A stretch of 56,272 bases of DNA from UBA1738 sp045580145 (GTDB lineage: Bacteria; Bacillota; Clostridia; UBA1381). The stretch is from positions 1 through 56,272 of the forward strand of contig JAZNNI010000113.1 in assembly GCA_045580145.1 (NCBI GenBank), given 5' to 3'. The notes below the pieces were generated by a model, which worked only from the letters and a program-made list of their open reading frames with translations, ran no database searches and was not told where the DNA came from. The translations under genes were made by a program, and so were the position numbers. Positions 1 through 8,603 of this stretch are shown here, piece after piece (positions within the stretch are counted from its first letter, which is position 1; each line of letters begins with the position of its first letter).

Positions 1-1607
1 ATACCGCCATTGTACCAATCAATCGGTGACCAGTAGTCAAGCGCTTCCTTTGAAGCTAAAGCCTCACTGTTATGCGGGTCCATATAGCGGAGGAAGTACC
101 AGCTTGAGCCTGCCCACTGAGGCATTGTGTCTGTTTCACGTTTTGCTTCTGCCCCACAATGCGGACAAGTTGTAGAAATCCAGTCTGTCGCCTTTGCAAG
201 CGGCGACTCACCGTTTTCGCCCGGCTCGAATGTGTCAAGCTCAGGGAGCTCCAAAGGAAGCTCGTTTTCCGGAACCGGCACCCAGCCGCACTTTTCACAA
301 TATACAAGCGGAATAGGCTCACCCCAGTATCTCTGACGTGAGAATACCCAGTCACGCAATTTATAATTTACCTTTTTCTTACCAATTCCCTTTTCTTCAA
401 GATATTTAATCATCGCAGGGATAGCTTCTTTTACACTCATTCCATCTAAGAAGGCCGAATTTACCATTATTCCGCTTGAAACATCGGTATAAGCCTCTTT
501 CTGCACATCCTCTCCGCCGCCTACAACCTCAATAATCGGGAGATTAAACTTCTTTGCAAAATCCCAGTCACGCAAGTCGTGCGCAGGAACCGCCATAATT
601 GCACCTGTACCATAGGTTACAAGCACATAGTCTGAAATAAACACAGGTATTTCCTTGCCTGTCACAGGATTAATCGCATTAACACCCTTAAGCTGCGCAC
701 CAGTCTTATCCTTTGCAAGCTCTGTTCTTTCAAATTCTGACTTTTTAGCGGCTTCATTTATATAGTTTTGTACTTCTTCCTTATTTTCGAGTGTGTCTAT
801 CAGCTTTCCTACAAGCTCGTGTTCAGGAGATAAAACCATATATGTTGCACCAAAGAGTGTATCGCAACGGGTCGTGTAAACAACAACATCGTCGCCCAAA
901 GTCAAGCGGAAAGTTACTTCTGCACCTTCGCTTCTGCCAATCCAGTTCTTTTGCTGAGTTTTAACACGTTCAATATAATCAACTTCGTCAAGGTCGTCAA
1001 TTAAGCGCTGTGCATACTCTGTAATTTTGAGCATCCACTGGCTCTTTCTCTTTTGCACAACCTCGCTTCCGCATCTTTCACAAACACCATTTACAACTTC
1101 TTCGTTTGAAAGACCCACCTTACAGCCTGTGCACCAGTTAATAGGCATCTCCTGCTTATATGCAAGACCTTTTTTGAAAAGCTGAAGGAAAATCCACTGT
1201 GTCCACTTATAGTATGACGGGTCGGTTGTATTTACCTCTCTTGACCAGTCAAATGAAAATCCGAGCATTTTAAGCTGACGCGTGAAGTTTGCCACGTTCT
1301 GCTCAGTTACAATTCTCGGGTGAATTTTATTCTTTATCGCATAGTTCTCTGTCGGCAAACCGAATGCGTCCCAGCCGATAGGATAGAGCACATTATATCC
1401 TTGCATTCTTCTCTTTCTTGCAAGAATATCAAGCGCAGTATAGCTTCTCGGGTGACCAACGTGGAGGCCCTGTCCTGACGGATACGGAAACTCTACAAGC
1501 GCATAAAATGGTTCTTTCTCGCTGCCTGATTCTGCGTGGAAGCAGCCAGTTTCCTCCCATTTATCCTGCCATTTTTTTTCAATACTTTTATAATCGTAGT
1601 TTTTCAT
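1..1607 (-). CDS. leuS: Leucyl-tRNA synthetase (3' part beyond the window)
   Basis: Charges tRNA-Leu with leucine in the cytosol. About 535 N-terminal residues are present of the roughly 800 usual for bacterial LeuRS; the C-terminal part, including the KMSKS loop, lies left of base 1. Visible are the N-terminal class I signature (PYPSG..LHVGHPRSY, the HIGH motif variant), the zinc-binding cysteine pairs (CxxC) in the 160-180 region, and the CP1 editing region with TTRCDTLFGATY. The ATG at 1607 is preceded by AAAGAAAGGATT. The gene follows rsfS with a 61-nt gap on the same strand, so they are probably co-transcribed. No T-box leader is visible in that gap, although leuS is often T-box controlled in Firmicutes. 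Confidence 0.97.
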   Translation of the reverse strand, partial: MKNYDYKSIEKKWQDKWEETGCFHAESGSEKEPFYALVEFPYPSGQGLHVGHPRSYTALDILARKRRMQGYNVLYPIGWDAFGLPTENYAIKNKIHPRIVTEQNVANFTRQLKMLGFSFDWSREVNTTDPSYYKWTQWIFLQLFKKGLAYKQEMPINWCTGCKVGLSNEEVVNGVCERCGSEVVQKRKSQWMLKITEYAQRLIDDLDEVDYIERVKTQQKNWIGRSEGAEVTFRLTLGDDVVVYTTRCDTLFGATYMVLSPEHELVGKLIDTLENKEEVQNYINEAAKKSEFERTELAKDKTGAQLKGVNAINPVTGKEIPVFISDYVLVTYGTGAIMAVPAHDLRDWDFAKKFNLPIIEVVGGGEDVQKEAYTDVSSGIMVNSAFLDGMSVKEAIPAMIKYLEEKGIGKKKVNYKLRDWVFSRQRYWGEPIPLVYCEKCGWVPVPENELPLELPELDTFEPGENGESPLAKATDWISTTCPHCGAEAKRETDTMPQWAGSSWYFLRYMDPHNSEALASKEALDYWSPIDWYNGG

Positions 1608-1668
1608 TGGTATAACCAATCCTTTCTTTAATTAACAATGTCTATATAAAATTGCGACTGAAGGAAAT

Positions 1669-2007
1669 TTACTCAGCCGGTACATCTATTTTTTCAGCAT
1701 CATCCCATAATCTTTCAAGGCAATAAAACTCTCTTGTCTGCCTGTCCATAACGTGAACAATGATGTCATCAAAATCAAGAAGTATCCAGCTTCCGCCTCG
1801 GTATCCTTCTACGTGAAGCGGCGGATATCCCGCTTCCTTCATCTTCTCCTCTGCCTCGTCGGCACAGGCTCTTACCTGCACATTTGATGAGCAGGTACAA
1901 ATCACAAAATAGTCACCGATTGATGTAAGCTCGGAAATTCTTAAAACATCAATATCCGTCGCGCGCTTATCATCAAGTGCCTTAACCACAATCTTTAACC
2001 TGTCCAT
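1669..2007 (-). CDS. rsfS: Ribosomal silencing factor RsfS (iojap/YbeB)
   Basis: 112 residues, the normal size for RsfS, which binds ribosomal protein uL14 and blocks subunit joining during starvation. The family pattern is clear: an N-terminal helix, then GDYFVICT, later VEGYRGGSWILLDFDDIIVH (the conserved GxxxxWILLD.GDVVVH-like block), then R.FY.LERLW. The ATG at 2007 has AGAAAGGAT upstream. It is the first gene of a probable rsfS-leuS unit. In other Firmicutes rsfS usually follows nadD-yqeK; here the upstream neighbour is unrelated. Confidence 0.95.
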   Translation of the reverse strand: MDRLKIVVKALDDKRATDIDVLRISELTSIGDYFVICTCSSNVQVRACADEAEEKMKEAGYPPLHVEGYRGGSWILLDFDDIIVHVMDRQTREFYCLERLWDDAEKIDVPAE

Positions 2008-2103
2008 AAGTTATATCCTTTCTAATTAGAATACTCCAAAGTATATAATACTACATTTTTTACAAAAAGTCCATATAATATCAAAAAAATTGTTTAAGAT
2101 TTT

Positions 2104-2143
2104 AAAAAATATACACCCCGAAAGTCTCCGACCTTCAGGGTGC
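2104..2143 (-). terminator. Rho-independent terminator of the transglutaminase-like gene
   Basis: On the minus strand the stem CACCCTGAAGGTC / GACTTTCGGGGTG (two wobble or mismatch positions) has a short loop and is followed by TATATTTTTT. It lies just after the stop of the gene ending at 2169. Confidence 0.85.
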
Positions 2144-2168
2144 ATATAAAAACTATTCGTATTTTTTA

Positions 2169-3653
2169 TCAATCAACTAAAATTGCTTCACTCACAGGCT
2201 CCTGCGTCCCTGTTTTCCATAGCATAATTTTTAATTTTTCATTCGGAACAGCAAGCGATATTGTTGTCTGCGCACCAAGTGATGTGAAATATGTTCCGCC
2301 CGTTTTCCTTTTGTATACCTTTCCTTCATATTGGGCAATTATTGCATCGGTACTGCCAAGATTACTATTAGAAAAATATGTAACTGCATTCATTGTCTGT
2401 CCTGTCGATGCCGACACAGTTTCAAACGGTTCTGATGCTACCAACGCATCGGTGTTGATATAGCTTGAATAAAAATAAGGGAAGTTCTTTTGATAAAGCT
2501 TTGCTTTTCCTGTTGTCTTTGAGGTTTCTACTACCCCCATAATGTTCATCTTATACTTGCTATTTTCATATGTGATATTACCATACCAGCTACCATACTT
2601 ATAATCCCCGCTGAATATATATCCGCTCCCATATTTATCGTCTGTGCACGAAATATTTGTTTCATCTCCGTCTATTTCCCAGTCGGTTTTTTGTCCGTGT
2701 CCCGTATTTACAAGAAATTCGTCTGTTACAAGAAACCAATTATAGTAGTTCCCCTGCATCAGACTTCCGTCGGTGTCAAAAACATCGCTGTCGTTCCTCG
2801 TCTCATCAATATGATACCAATTCCCGTCAATCTTAACCATATTCCATATATGGTTAACTTCAGGGTTATCATTACAGCAAAGCGCTGTCTCAAAGCCAAG
2901 AGCCTTAAATATTTGATTAAGTGCGATTGCGTTTCCCTGACACACTGCCACCTTATTAACTAACGCACCATAGCCCGTATATATCACATTTTCCTTAATG
3001 TCATAGTTTTCGTTGCTTTCTATGTATGCAAGTTCCTCTGTTGCATATCTGCAGTTTTTAGCAAATGCATCGTGAACAACAAGCAGCTTTCCTACTGTGT
3101 CAGGCACATTCTCTGCAAGCGACACATATTCATCAATGGCATTTTGTAATTTCGCCTTTTCTGTCTCACATTCTTCCTCGTCAAAGATATAGAAAATCTC
3201 TAAAAACAAGATTTTGCCCCCGCTATACCAGTAATTCCAATAATTATAGGTAAGAAGCTCTGGATGAAAATATAATATTTTTTCACAAATCTCGTTGATT
3301 AGTTCTTCGTCTTCAAGTGTCAAATTAAGCGAGCTTATATCAATTCCATAATGAATCTCCTCAATTTTATTTCCGCTTTCGTCTTCCGTTTCATAGATAA
3401 ACCCCAGCAATTCACGATTTCGGACAGCATCGACAATAGAGTTATATGCCTCCTCTTCTGTTGCAGCGGTTGTACTATATAAGGAGATGCTGTTTTGCAC
3501 ATAGGCATCACCTAAATCCATATAGTTTACATTAATAGATGCACCGCCTAAAGGCCCATTTTCAATAAATTTATTTTCCTCTGCATATGCTGACGGCAAA
3601 ACTAAAACCATCATAGCAATCACGCAGAGAATCGCCAAAAATCTTTTTTTCAT
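2169..3653 (-). CDS. Secreted transglutaminase-like domain protein
   Basis: 494 residues. Residues 1-24 form a signal peptide (basic start, hydrophobic core, cleavage after SAYA), so the protein is exported. The central part matches a transglutaminase/papain-like fold: catalytic Cys at about 238 in the context KVAVCQGNA, His at about 268 in NHIWNMVKIDG, and Asp at about 283 in WYHIDETR. This Cys-His-Asp order and spacing is diagnostic. The C-terminal 150 residues are beta-rich and unassigned. Such proteins may crosslink or cleave peptides at the cell surface; the substrate is not predictable. It has its own promoter and terminator downstream of murG, so it is not strictly part of the dcw operon. 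Confidence 0.85.
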   Translation of the reverse strand: MKKRFLAILCVIAMMVLVLPSAYAEENKFIENGPLGGASINVNYMDLGDAYVQNSISLYSTTAATEEEAYNSIVDAVRNRELLGFIYETEDESGNKIEEIHYGIDISSLNLTLEDEELINEICEKILYFHPELLTYNYWNYWYSGGKILFLEIFYIFDEEECETEKAKLQNAIDEYVSLAENVPDTVGKLLVVHDAFAKNCRYATEELAYIESNENYDIKENVIYTGYGALVNKVAVCQGNAIALNQIFKALGFETALCCNDNPEVNHIWNMVKIDGNWYHIDETRNDSDVFDTDGSLMQGNYYNWFLVTDEFLVNTGHGQKTDWEIDGDETNISCTDDKYGSGYIFSGDYKYGSWYGNITYENSKYKMNIMGVVETSKTTGKAKLYQKNFPYFYSSYINTDALVASEPFETVSASTGQTMNAVTYFSNSNLGSTDAIIAQYEGKVYKRKTGGTYFTSLGAQTTISLAVPNEKLKIMLWKTGTQEPVSEAILVD

Positions 3654-3682
3654 ACTGCACCTCCAAAGTGTACTATAATTCT

Positions 3683-3711
3683 ATTTTATAATATTTATCC
3701 GGAAATTTCAA
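3683..3711 (-). promoter_or_regulatory. Sigma-A promoter of the transglutaminase-like gene
   Basis: Minus strand TTGAAA-N17-TAAAAT, located between the murG terminator and the ATG at 3653; GGAGGTG sits in front of the start codon. Confidence 0.7.
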
Positions 3712-3713
3712 TA

Positions 3714-3748
3714 CCCAAAAACTCTGACCGTTTAAAGTCAGAGTTTTT
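3714..3748 (-). terminator. Terminator after murG (end of dcw cluster)
   Basis: Inverted repeat AACTCTGAC / GTCAGAGTT with an 8-nt loop, followed on the minus strand by TTTTTGGG. It starts right after the murG stop codon. The upstream -35 of the next gene overlaps its edge. Confidence 0.85.
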
Positions 3749-3749
3749 T

Positions 3750-4853
3750 CTACTTTTTGATTATCTTTTTTACAACCTGATAAATTTCCTCCAAAGCATT
3801 ACACTTTGCAAGTTTTTTTACATTTTTACTCATATCCGAAAGCCTTTTCTTATCAAATGCCAATTCGGTTATCTTTTCATAGAGAAGCTCAGGGCTTAAT
3901 ATGTCCTCTGTAATTACAATGGCAGCATCCTTTGCCTCAAATTCTCTCGCATTCTGCTCCTGATGATTACGCACAACGTTCGGCGAAGGAATCAGTATCG
4001 AGGGCTTGCCGAGTGCCGCAATTTCAGATACTGTAATCGCCCCAGCTCTTGAAACCACAACGTCTGCCGCCGCCATAGCTGCACTCATATTATTAATATA
4101 AGGTACAACCTTTATATCGTCTGAAAGCTCAATTCCCGCTTCCCTGATTTTCTCGGTCACGTCTTGGTAATTTCTGTCTCCCGTTCCGAATAAAATGCTG
4201 ATTTCGCTACTTTGGGCAAGTTTTTTTAGTACACCAATCATTGTTTCATTTATTTTTGCCGCACCCAGACTTCCTCCAAAAACAAGTACGAACGGCTTAT
4301 CAGAAATTCCAAGGCTGTTTCTTGCCTCAAGTGTATCCGCTCTCAAAATCTCCGTGCGCACCGGATTTCCTGTAACAACGCATTTGTTTGGATTTTTAAG
4401 ATGCTGTGCGGTTTCCTCAAAGCTCACCGCAACATAATCCGCATATTTTTCTGCGCCCTTTACAGTCAGTCCCGGATAGACATTCTGCTCGTGGATAATG
4501 GCAGGCACGCCTTCTTTATATGCCGCCATCATTACAGGCCCTGAAACATATCCTCCTGTGCACACAACCGCATCAGGCTTAAATTCTTTTATGATTTTTC
4601 TTGTATCGCTTTTGGATTTTTGCAGCTTATAAAGCACCGAAACATTCTTCAAAAGATGTCGTCTGTCAAAACCACGTATATCGATATATTTAATTTTATA
4701 TCCTGCAGCAGGAACAAGCTTTTTTTCAAGACCTCTTTGCGTGCCGATAAAAAGTGCCTCAAATTCCGCCTCGTTATCCCTCATATAATCAGCTATGGAA
4801 AGGGCAGGATTAATGTGTCCGGCCGTTCCGCCTCCTGCAAATAAAACTCTCAT
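3750..4853 (-). CDS. murG: UDP-GlcNAc:lipid I N-acetylglucosaminyltransferase MurG
   Basis: Adds GlcNAc to lipid I to give lipid II on the cytoplasmic face of the membrane. 367 residues, normal for the family. The N-terminal glycine-rich loop FAGGGTAGHINPALS, the middle VFGGSLGAA loop and the C-terminal donor-binding region SRAGAITVSEIAALGKPSILIPSP with NHQEQNA are all present, as expected of a GT-B family 28 enzyme. It is the last gene of the dcw run, 15 nt after ftsW, and is followed by a clear terminator. murB and divIB/ftsQ, which often come next in Firmicutes, are absent here. Confidence 0.97.
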   Translation of the reverse strand: MRVLFAGGGTAGHINPALSIADYMRDNEAEFEALFIGTQRGLEKKLVPAAGYKIKYIDIRGFDRRHLLKNVSVLYKLQKSKSDTRKIIKEFKPDAVVCTGGYVSGPVMMAAYKEGVPAIIHEQNVYPGLTVKGAEKYADYVAVSFEETAQHLKNPNKCVVTGNPVRTEILRADTLEARNSLGISDKPFVLVFGGSLGAAKINETMIGVLKKLAQSSEISILFGTGDRNYQDVTEKIREAGIELSDDIKVVPYINNMSAAMAAADVVVSRAGAITVSEIAALGKPSILIPSPNVVRNHQEQNAREFEAKDAAIVITEDILSPELLYEKITELAFDKKRLSDMSKNVKKLAKCNALEEIYQVVKKIIKK

Positions 4854-4868
4854 TCGATTTCAGTCCTT

Positions 4869-6191
4869 TCAGATATTTTTCGAGGAATATCTCGAAACAC
4901 TCATAACAATTCCCATTTCTGCTAAAAGTATCATAATAGCCGTACCTCCGTAGCTGAAAAATGGCAGTGAAACACCGGTATTGGGTACAGAGGATGTGGC
5001 TACCGCGATATTTAATATAGTCTGAATCGCAACCTGTGCAATTATTCCCGAAACCAAAAGCGAACCAAAGGTATCCGGTGCTTCCATCGCAATTTTAACT
5101 CCCCTTATGACCAAGCCGATAAATAATGCAATAATAAATGTTGCACCAATGAGTCCAAGCTCTTCACACACAATAGCAAAGATAAAATCATTATACGGCT
5201 CAGGAATATAAAACTTCTGAATGCTCTGGCCGAGGCCTTTTCCGAAAATGCCGCCCGAGCCGATAGCATAAAGTGATTGAATTGTCTGGTATCCTCCGCC
5301 AAGCTTATCTGCAAATGGGTCTAAGAAGTTTGTTATACGAGACATTCGCTCAGGGTTACTTGAAAGATACGCATATCCAAGCCCACCAATACCTAAGCCT
5401 CCTGCAAAAAGCAGCTTCCAGTCAATCCTTGCACCGCCCATAAGCAAAACACAGCCCGCAATACCACAAAGAACGATAGTTCCTGAAAGATGCGTTTCGC
5501 ACATCATCAATACCGCCACAATGCCAATCCATACACAGCTTTTTGAAAGCTCTTTTAAATTTTTAAGATTATATACCCTATCCTCTATCATCGCCGCATA
5601 AAACATTGACACCGCAAGCTTTGTAAACTCAGATGGTTGGATTTCAGTAATTCCCAAATTTATCCATCTTCTTGAGCCATTATGAGAAACTCCTATTCCG
5701 GGAAGAAATACCATTGCCAAAAGCACTATGCAGGCTATCATAAAAAGTTTTGCAAAAGGCTTGTATTTTCTATAATCAATTCTGGACAAAACAAGCATCA
5801 AAACCACGCCTATTGCCACATATACAAACTGACGGATGAAGAAATAATAGCTTGTTCCGAACTTCACATTTGCAGTTGTTGTAGATGCCGAAAGCAGCAT
5901 AATAAGGCCAAAGGCAACAAGAACACCTACAAGCAGAAGGAATGTATAATCCATATCCCCCGCTTTTCTGTCTGACGAAAAAATTGCATTCAAAATACCT
6001 GCTGATTTCCTTTTTACAGGCTTTTTTGCCGTCTTATAGACATTGCCCGAAATTCTCGCCTGTCCTCCTCTTGAGCGGGAAGCCCTTGTTATTTCAGCTT
6101 TTCTCTCAGGCACAGCCGCAGTTTTTGTACTGTGATTGGTTTTTTTCTTCTTTTGTACGTATCTGTTAGAATGAACAGCTTTAATAGCCAT
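4869..6191 (-). CDS. ftsW: Lipid II polymerase FtsW/SpoVE (SEDS family)
   Basis: 440 residues. A basic, Lys/Arg/Ser-rich cytoplasmic N-terminus of about 75 residues is followed by about ten hydrophobic segments. SEDS features are clear: GSRRWINLG..IQPSEFTKLA early and the C-terminal PNTGVSLPFFSYGG signature. SEDS proteins polymerise glycan chains together with a class B PBP, here the PBP in the same operon. Only one SEDS gene is in the cluster, so it may serve division, spore cortex synthesis (SpoVE role), or both. The long N-terminal tail is unusual compared with the short tails of typical FtsW. It directly follows mraY without murD in between. Confidence 0.94.
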   Translation of the reverse strand: MAIKAVHSNRYVQKKKKTNHSTKTAAVPERKAEITRASRSRGGQARISGNVYKTAKKPVKRKSAGILNAIFSSDRKAGDMDYTFLLLVGVLVAFGLIMLLSASTTTANVKFGTSYYFFIRQFVYVAIGVVLMLVLSRIDYRKYKPFAKLFMIACIVLLAMVFLPGIGVSHNGSRRWINLGITEIQPSEFTKLAVSMFYAAMIEDRVYNLKNLKELSKSCVWIGIVAVLMMCETHLSGTIVLCGIAGCVLLMGGARIDWKLLFAGGLGIGGLGYAYLSSNPERMSRITNFLDPFADKLGGGYQTIQSLYAIGSGGIFGKGLGQSIQKFYIPEPYNDFIFAIVCEELGLIGATFIIALFIGLVIRGVKIAMEAPDTFGSLLVSGIIAQVAIQTILNIAVATSSVPNTGVSLPFFSYGGTAIMILLAEMGIVMSVSRYSSKNI

Positions 6192-6218
6192 TTAAAATCT
6201 TCCTTTCAACAAAGCATT

Positions 6219-7229
6219 TCACACAGACGGCATTATTGCAAGAAATGCAATTATGCACAAAAACAGTGTTACTGCAGTAAATACCGATACAATTTTTACT
6301 TCCTTCCATCCGCACATCTCAAAATGGTGATGAATAGGCGCCATTTTAAATATACGCTTCTTTGTAAGCTTATAGCTTGTCACCTGCATTATAACTGACA
6401 GGGTTTCAAACAAATATACAAATCCCGCAATTATAAGAATAAGCGGCATTTTAAGGCCAACTGCCAAAACAGATATGCTTCCCCCCAAAAACAGCGAGCC
6501 GGTATCACCCATAAACACCTTTGCAGGATGCCTATTAAACATCAAAAATCCGAGGCATCCACCCAAAAGTGCCATAGAAAAATATACAGAGACCTTATCC
6601 GTCACCCAAAGCGATGCCAAGGCAAAAAACAGCGCTACAACACTCGTTATACTTGCCGCAAGCCCGTCGAGTCCATCGGTTAGGTTCACAGCATTTACAG
6701 TACCTGTTACTACAAACAAGATGAACACAATATACAGCCACCACGGCATTGTTATTGTATTTTTAAGGAAAGGAACAATAATCTCGGTTTCGAGGTTTCC
6801 TGTTTCCTTTAAAACGATTATGTATATCGCTGCAAGGATTGCCTGAAGTGCGAATTTCTGTTTCGCAGTAAGACCTAAGTTGCGTTTTTTCACAACCTTT
6901 ACATAATCGTCAATAAAGCCTATGAGTCCAAAGCCAAGTGATATTAAAACCATCATCAAAAGGCGGATGTCAAACTCATTTAAAAGTGCGATTATCATAG
7001 TAACTAAAATTCCTGTGATAAACATAATTCCGCCCATTGTCGGTGTCCCCGACTTGCTCTTATGCCAGTTCGGGCCTATCTCCAGAATCTCCTGACCAAA
7101 CTTGAGTTTTCTGAGCCACGGAATTAAAACCGGCCCTAAAACCGCTGTAATTAAAAATGTTATCAGCATCGGCAGGACAAAAAGCCATACACTTCCGGTC
7201 GTATTTAAAATCATATCATTAATTTTCAT
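6219..7229 (-). CDS. mraY: Phospho-MurNAc-pentapeptide translocase MraY
   Basis: 336 residues with about ten membrane spans. Transfers phospho-MurNAc-pentapeptide to undecaprenyl phosphate to form lipid I. Family landmarks: GTPTMGG near residue 60, the FIDDYVK aspartate pair, NLTDGLDGLA (magnesium-binding Asp), FMGDTGSL, and the histidine-rich cytoplasmic loop PIHHHFE. RBS AAGGGAG lies before the ATG. It lies 14 nt after murF in the dcw order. Confidence 0.98.
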   Translation of the reverse strand: MKINDMILNTTGSVWLFVLPMLITFLITAVLGPVLIPWLRKLKFGQEILEIGPNWHKSKSGTPTMGGIMFITGILVTMIIALLNEFDIRLLMMVLISLGFGLIGFIDDYVKVVKKRNLGLTAKQKFALQAILAAIYIIVLKETGNLETEIIVPFLKNTITMPWWLYIVFILFVVTGTVNAVNLTDGLDGLAASITSVVALFFALASLWVTDKVSVYFSMALLGGCLGFLMFNRHPAKVFMGDTGSLFLGGSISVLAVGLKMPLILIIAGFVYLFETLSVIMQVTSYKLTKKRIFKMAPIHHHFEMCGWKEVKIVSVFTAVTLFLCIIAFLAIMPSV

Positions 7230-7243
7230 ATAAGTTATCTCCC

Positions 7244-8602
7244 TTATATTTCTTTAAGTGCTTCAACAATTCTCTCAAAATGCATTCCGCGTGATGCTTT
7301 TACAAGAATATGGTCACCATCTTCTACAAATTCAGGCAAAAACGCAACGGCCTCATCCACAGTTTTAAAGCGCATCACCTGTTTTACTCCTGCAAAATCA
7401 GCACCCTTAGCAATATATTTTGCATTTTCGCCGACAGCAATCAACACATCTATGTTGTCAATACTAACCCCAACCTCATAAAGCTCCTTTTCAGCAAATG
7501 CACCCATTTCCAGCACATCGCCAAGAATTGCAACCTTTCGACTCGCCTTGACATCGCCCAAAACCTTTACTGCCGCGCGGATTGAGTCGGGAGATGCATT
7601 ATAACAATCGTCAATTATGACAATGCCCTTATGCTTTTTTATTTCCATACGCATATTGGTAAGCTGAAATTCACGAATACCCGCCGCAATATCCTCCATC
7701 GGTATTTCAAATCTCAATCCGACAGCTATTGCTGCAAGCGCGTTATACACGTTATGCACACCGGGGATTTTTACATAAATTTCGTATTTTTTTCCATTTA
7801 TCTCTACCGAAAACTTCGTTCCCTCTATGCCAAGATTTTCTATATTGCTGGCCACAAGGTCACAAGCTTTATTTTCAATACCATAGGTGATTATTTCAAA
7901 ATCGCCCTTTGCAGTCTTTAAAAATTTATCATCTCCGTTTACAACGAGCAGATTATTTTTATCAAAATAGTCGCAAATCTGCATTTTTGAAAGATAGATG
8001 TTTTCCTGTGAGCCCAAGTTTTCAATATGTGACATCCCTATATTGGTTATGACAGCAACATCCGGCTGTGCAATAGAGGCAAGATAGTTTATCTCGCCCA
8101 TATGCGACATCCCCATTTCCAAAACTGCCATTTCGTGCTTTTTCTCAAGCCTGAAAACTGTAATAGGTAGTCCTATATCGTTATTGAAATTGCCCTGTGT
8201 TTTTAGGGTATTATATTTCATTGCTAAAACTGCTGAAACCATATCCTTTGTAGTGGTTTTGCCCACACTTCCGGTAATTGCAACAGTCGGAAGCTTATAC
8301 TTTTCCTTGTAATAGCGCGCAATATCACCAAAGGCAATTCTTGTGTCGCTGACACGTATGATGCTTTTGTCCGGTCTTGGCAAGATATCCTTATGCGTTA
8401 TCACGACGCCTGCTCCTGCGGAAAGTGCATTTTCTATATAATCGTGTCCGTCATTGTTTTCGCCTGCAATCGGGACAAACATCATATTAGAACCCGCTTT
8501 TCTTGAGTCTGTCATGATTTCTGAAATTTCAAAATCCGCATCTCCGCAAACCAGATGTCCGTTTGTAGCTTTTAAAATGTCATTTACGTTCAGTCTCTGC
8601 AT
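7244..8602 (-). CDS. murF: UDP-MurNAc-tripeptide:D-Ala-D-Ala ligase MurF
   Basis: 452 residues, normal for MurF, which completes the cytoplasmic muropeptide by ATP-dependent addition of D-Ala-D-Ala. The Mur ligase pattern is complete: N-terminal substrate domain, ATP loop VAITGSVGKTTTKDM at about residue 105, central NIGMSHIENLGS, and the C-terminal IDDCYNASPDS motif, which is MurF-specific. The ATG is preceded by TTAGGAG inside the end of murE, and the genes abut with 1 nt between them, which suggests translational coupling. Confidence 0.97.
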   Translation of the reverse strand: MQRLNVNDILKATNGHLVCGDADFEISEIMTDSRKAGSNMMFVPIAGENNDGHDYIENALSAGAGVVITHKDILPRPDKSIIRVSDTRIAFGDIARYYKEKYKLPTVAITGSVGKTTTKDMVSAVLAMKYNTLKTQGNFNNDIGLPITVFRLEKKHEMAVLEMGMSHMGEINYLASIAQPDVAVITNIGMSHIENLGSQENIYLSKMQICDYFDKNNLLVVNGDDKFLKTAKGDFEIITYGIENKACDLVASNIENLGIEGTKFSVEINGKKYEIYVKIPGVHNVYNALAAIAVGLRFEIPMEDIAAGIREFQLTNMRMEIKKHKGIVIIDDCYNASPDSIRAAVKVLGDVKASRKVAILGDVLEMGAFAEKELYEVGVSIDNIDVLIAVGENAKYIAKGADFAGVKQVMRFKTVDEAVAFLPEFVEDGDHILVKASRGMHFERIVEALKEI

Positions 8603-8603
8603 A

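Noticed and set aside
1608..1668. T-box leader for leuS
   Set aside because: The gap to rsfS is only 61 nt and lacks the T-box consensus and terminator/antiterminator stems.
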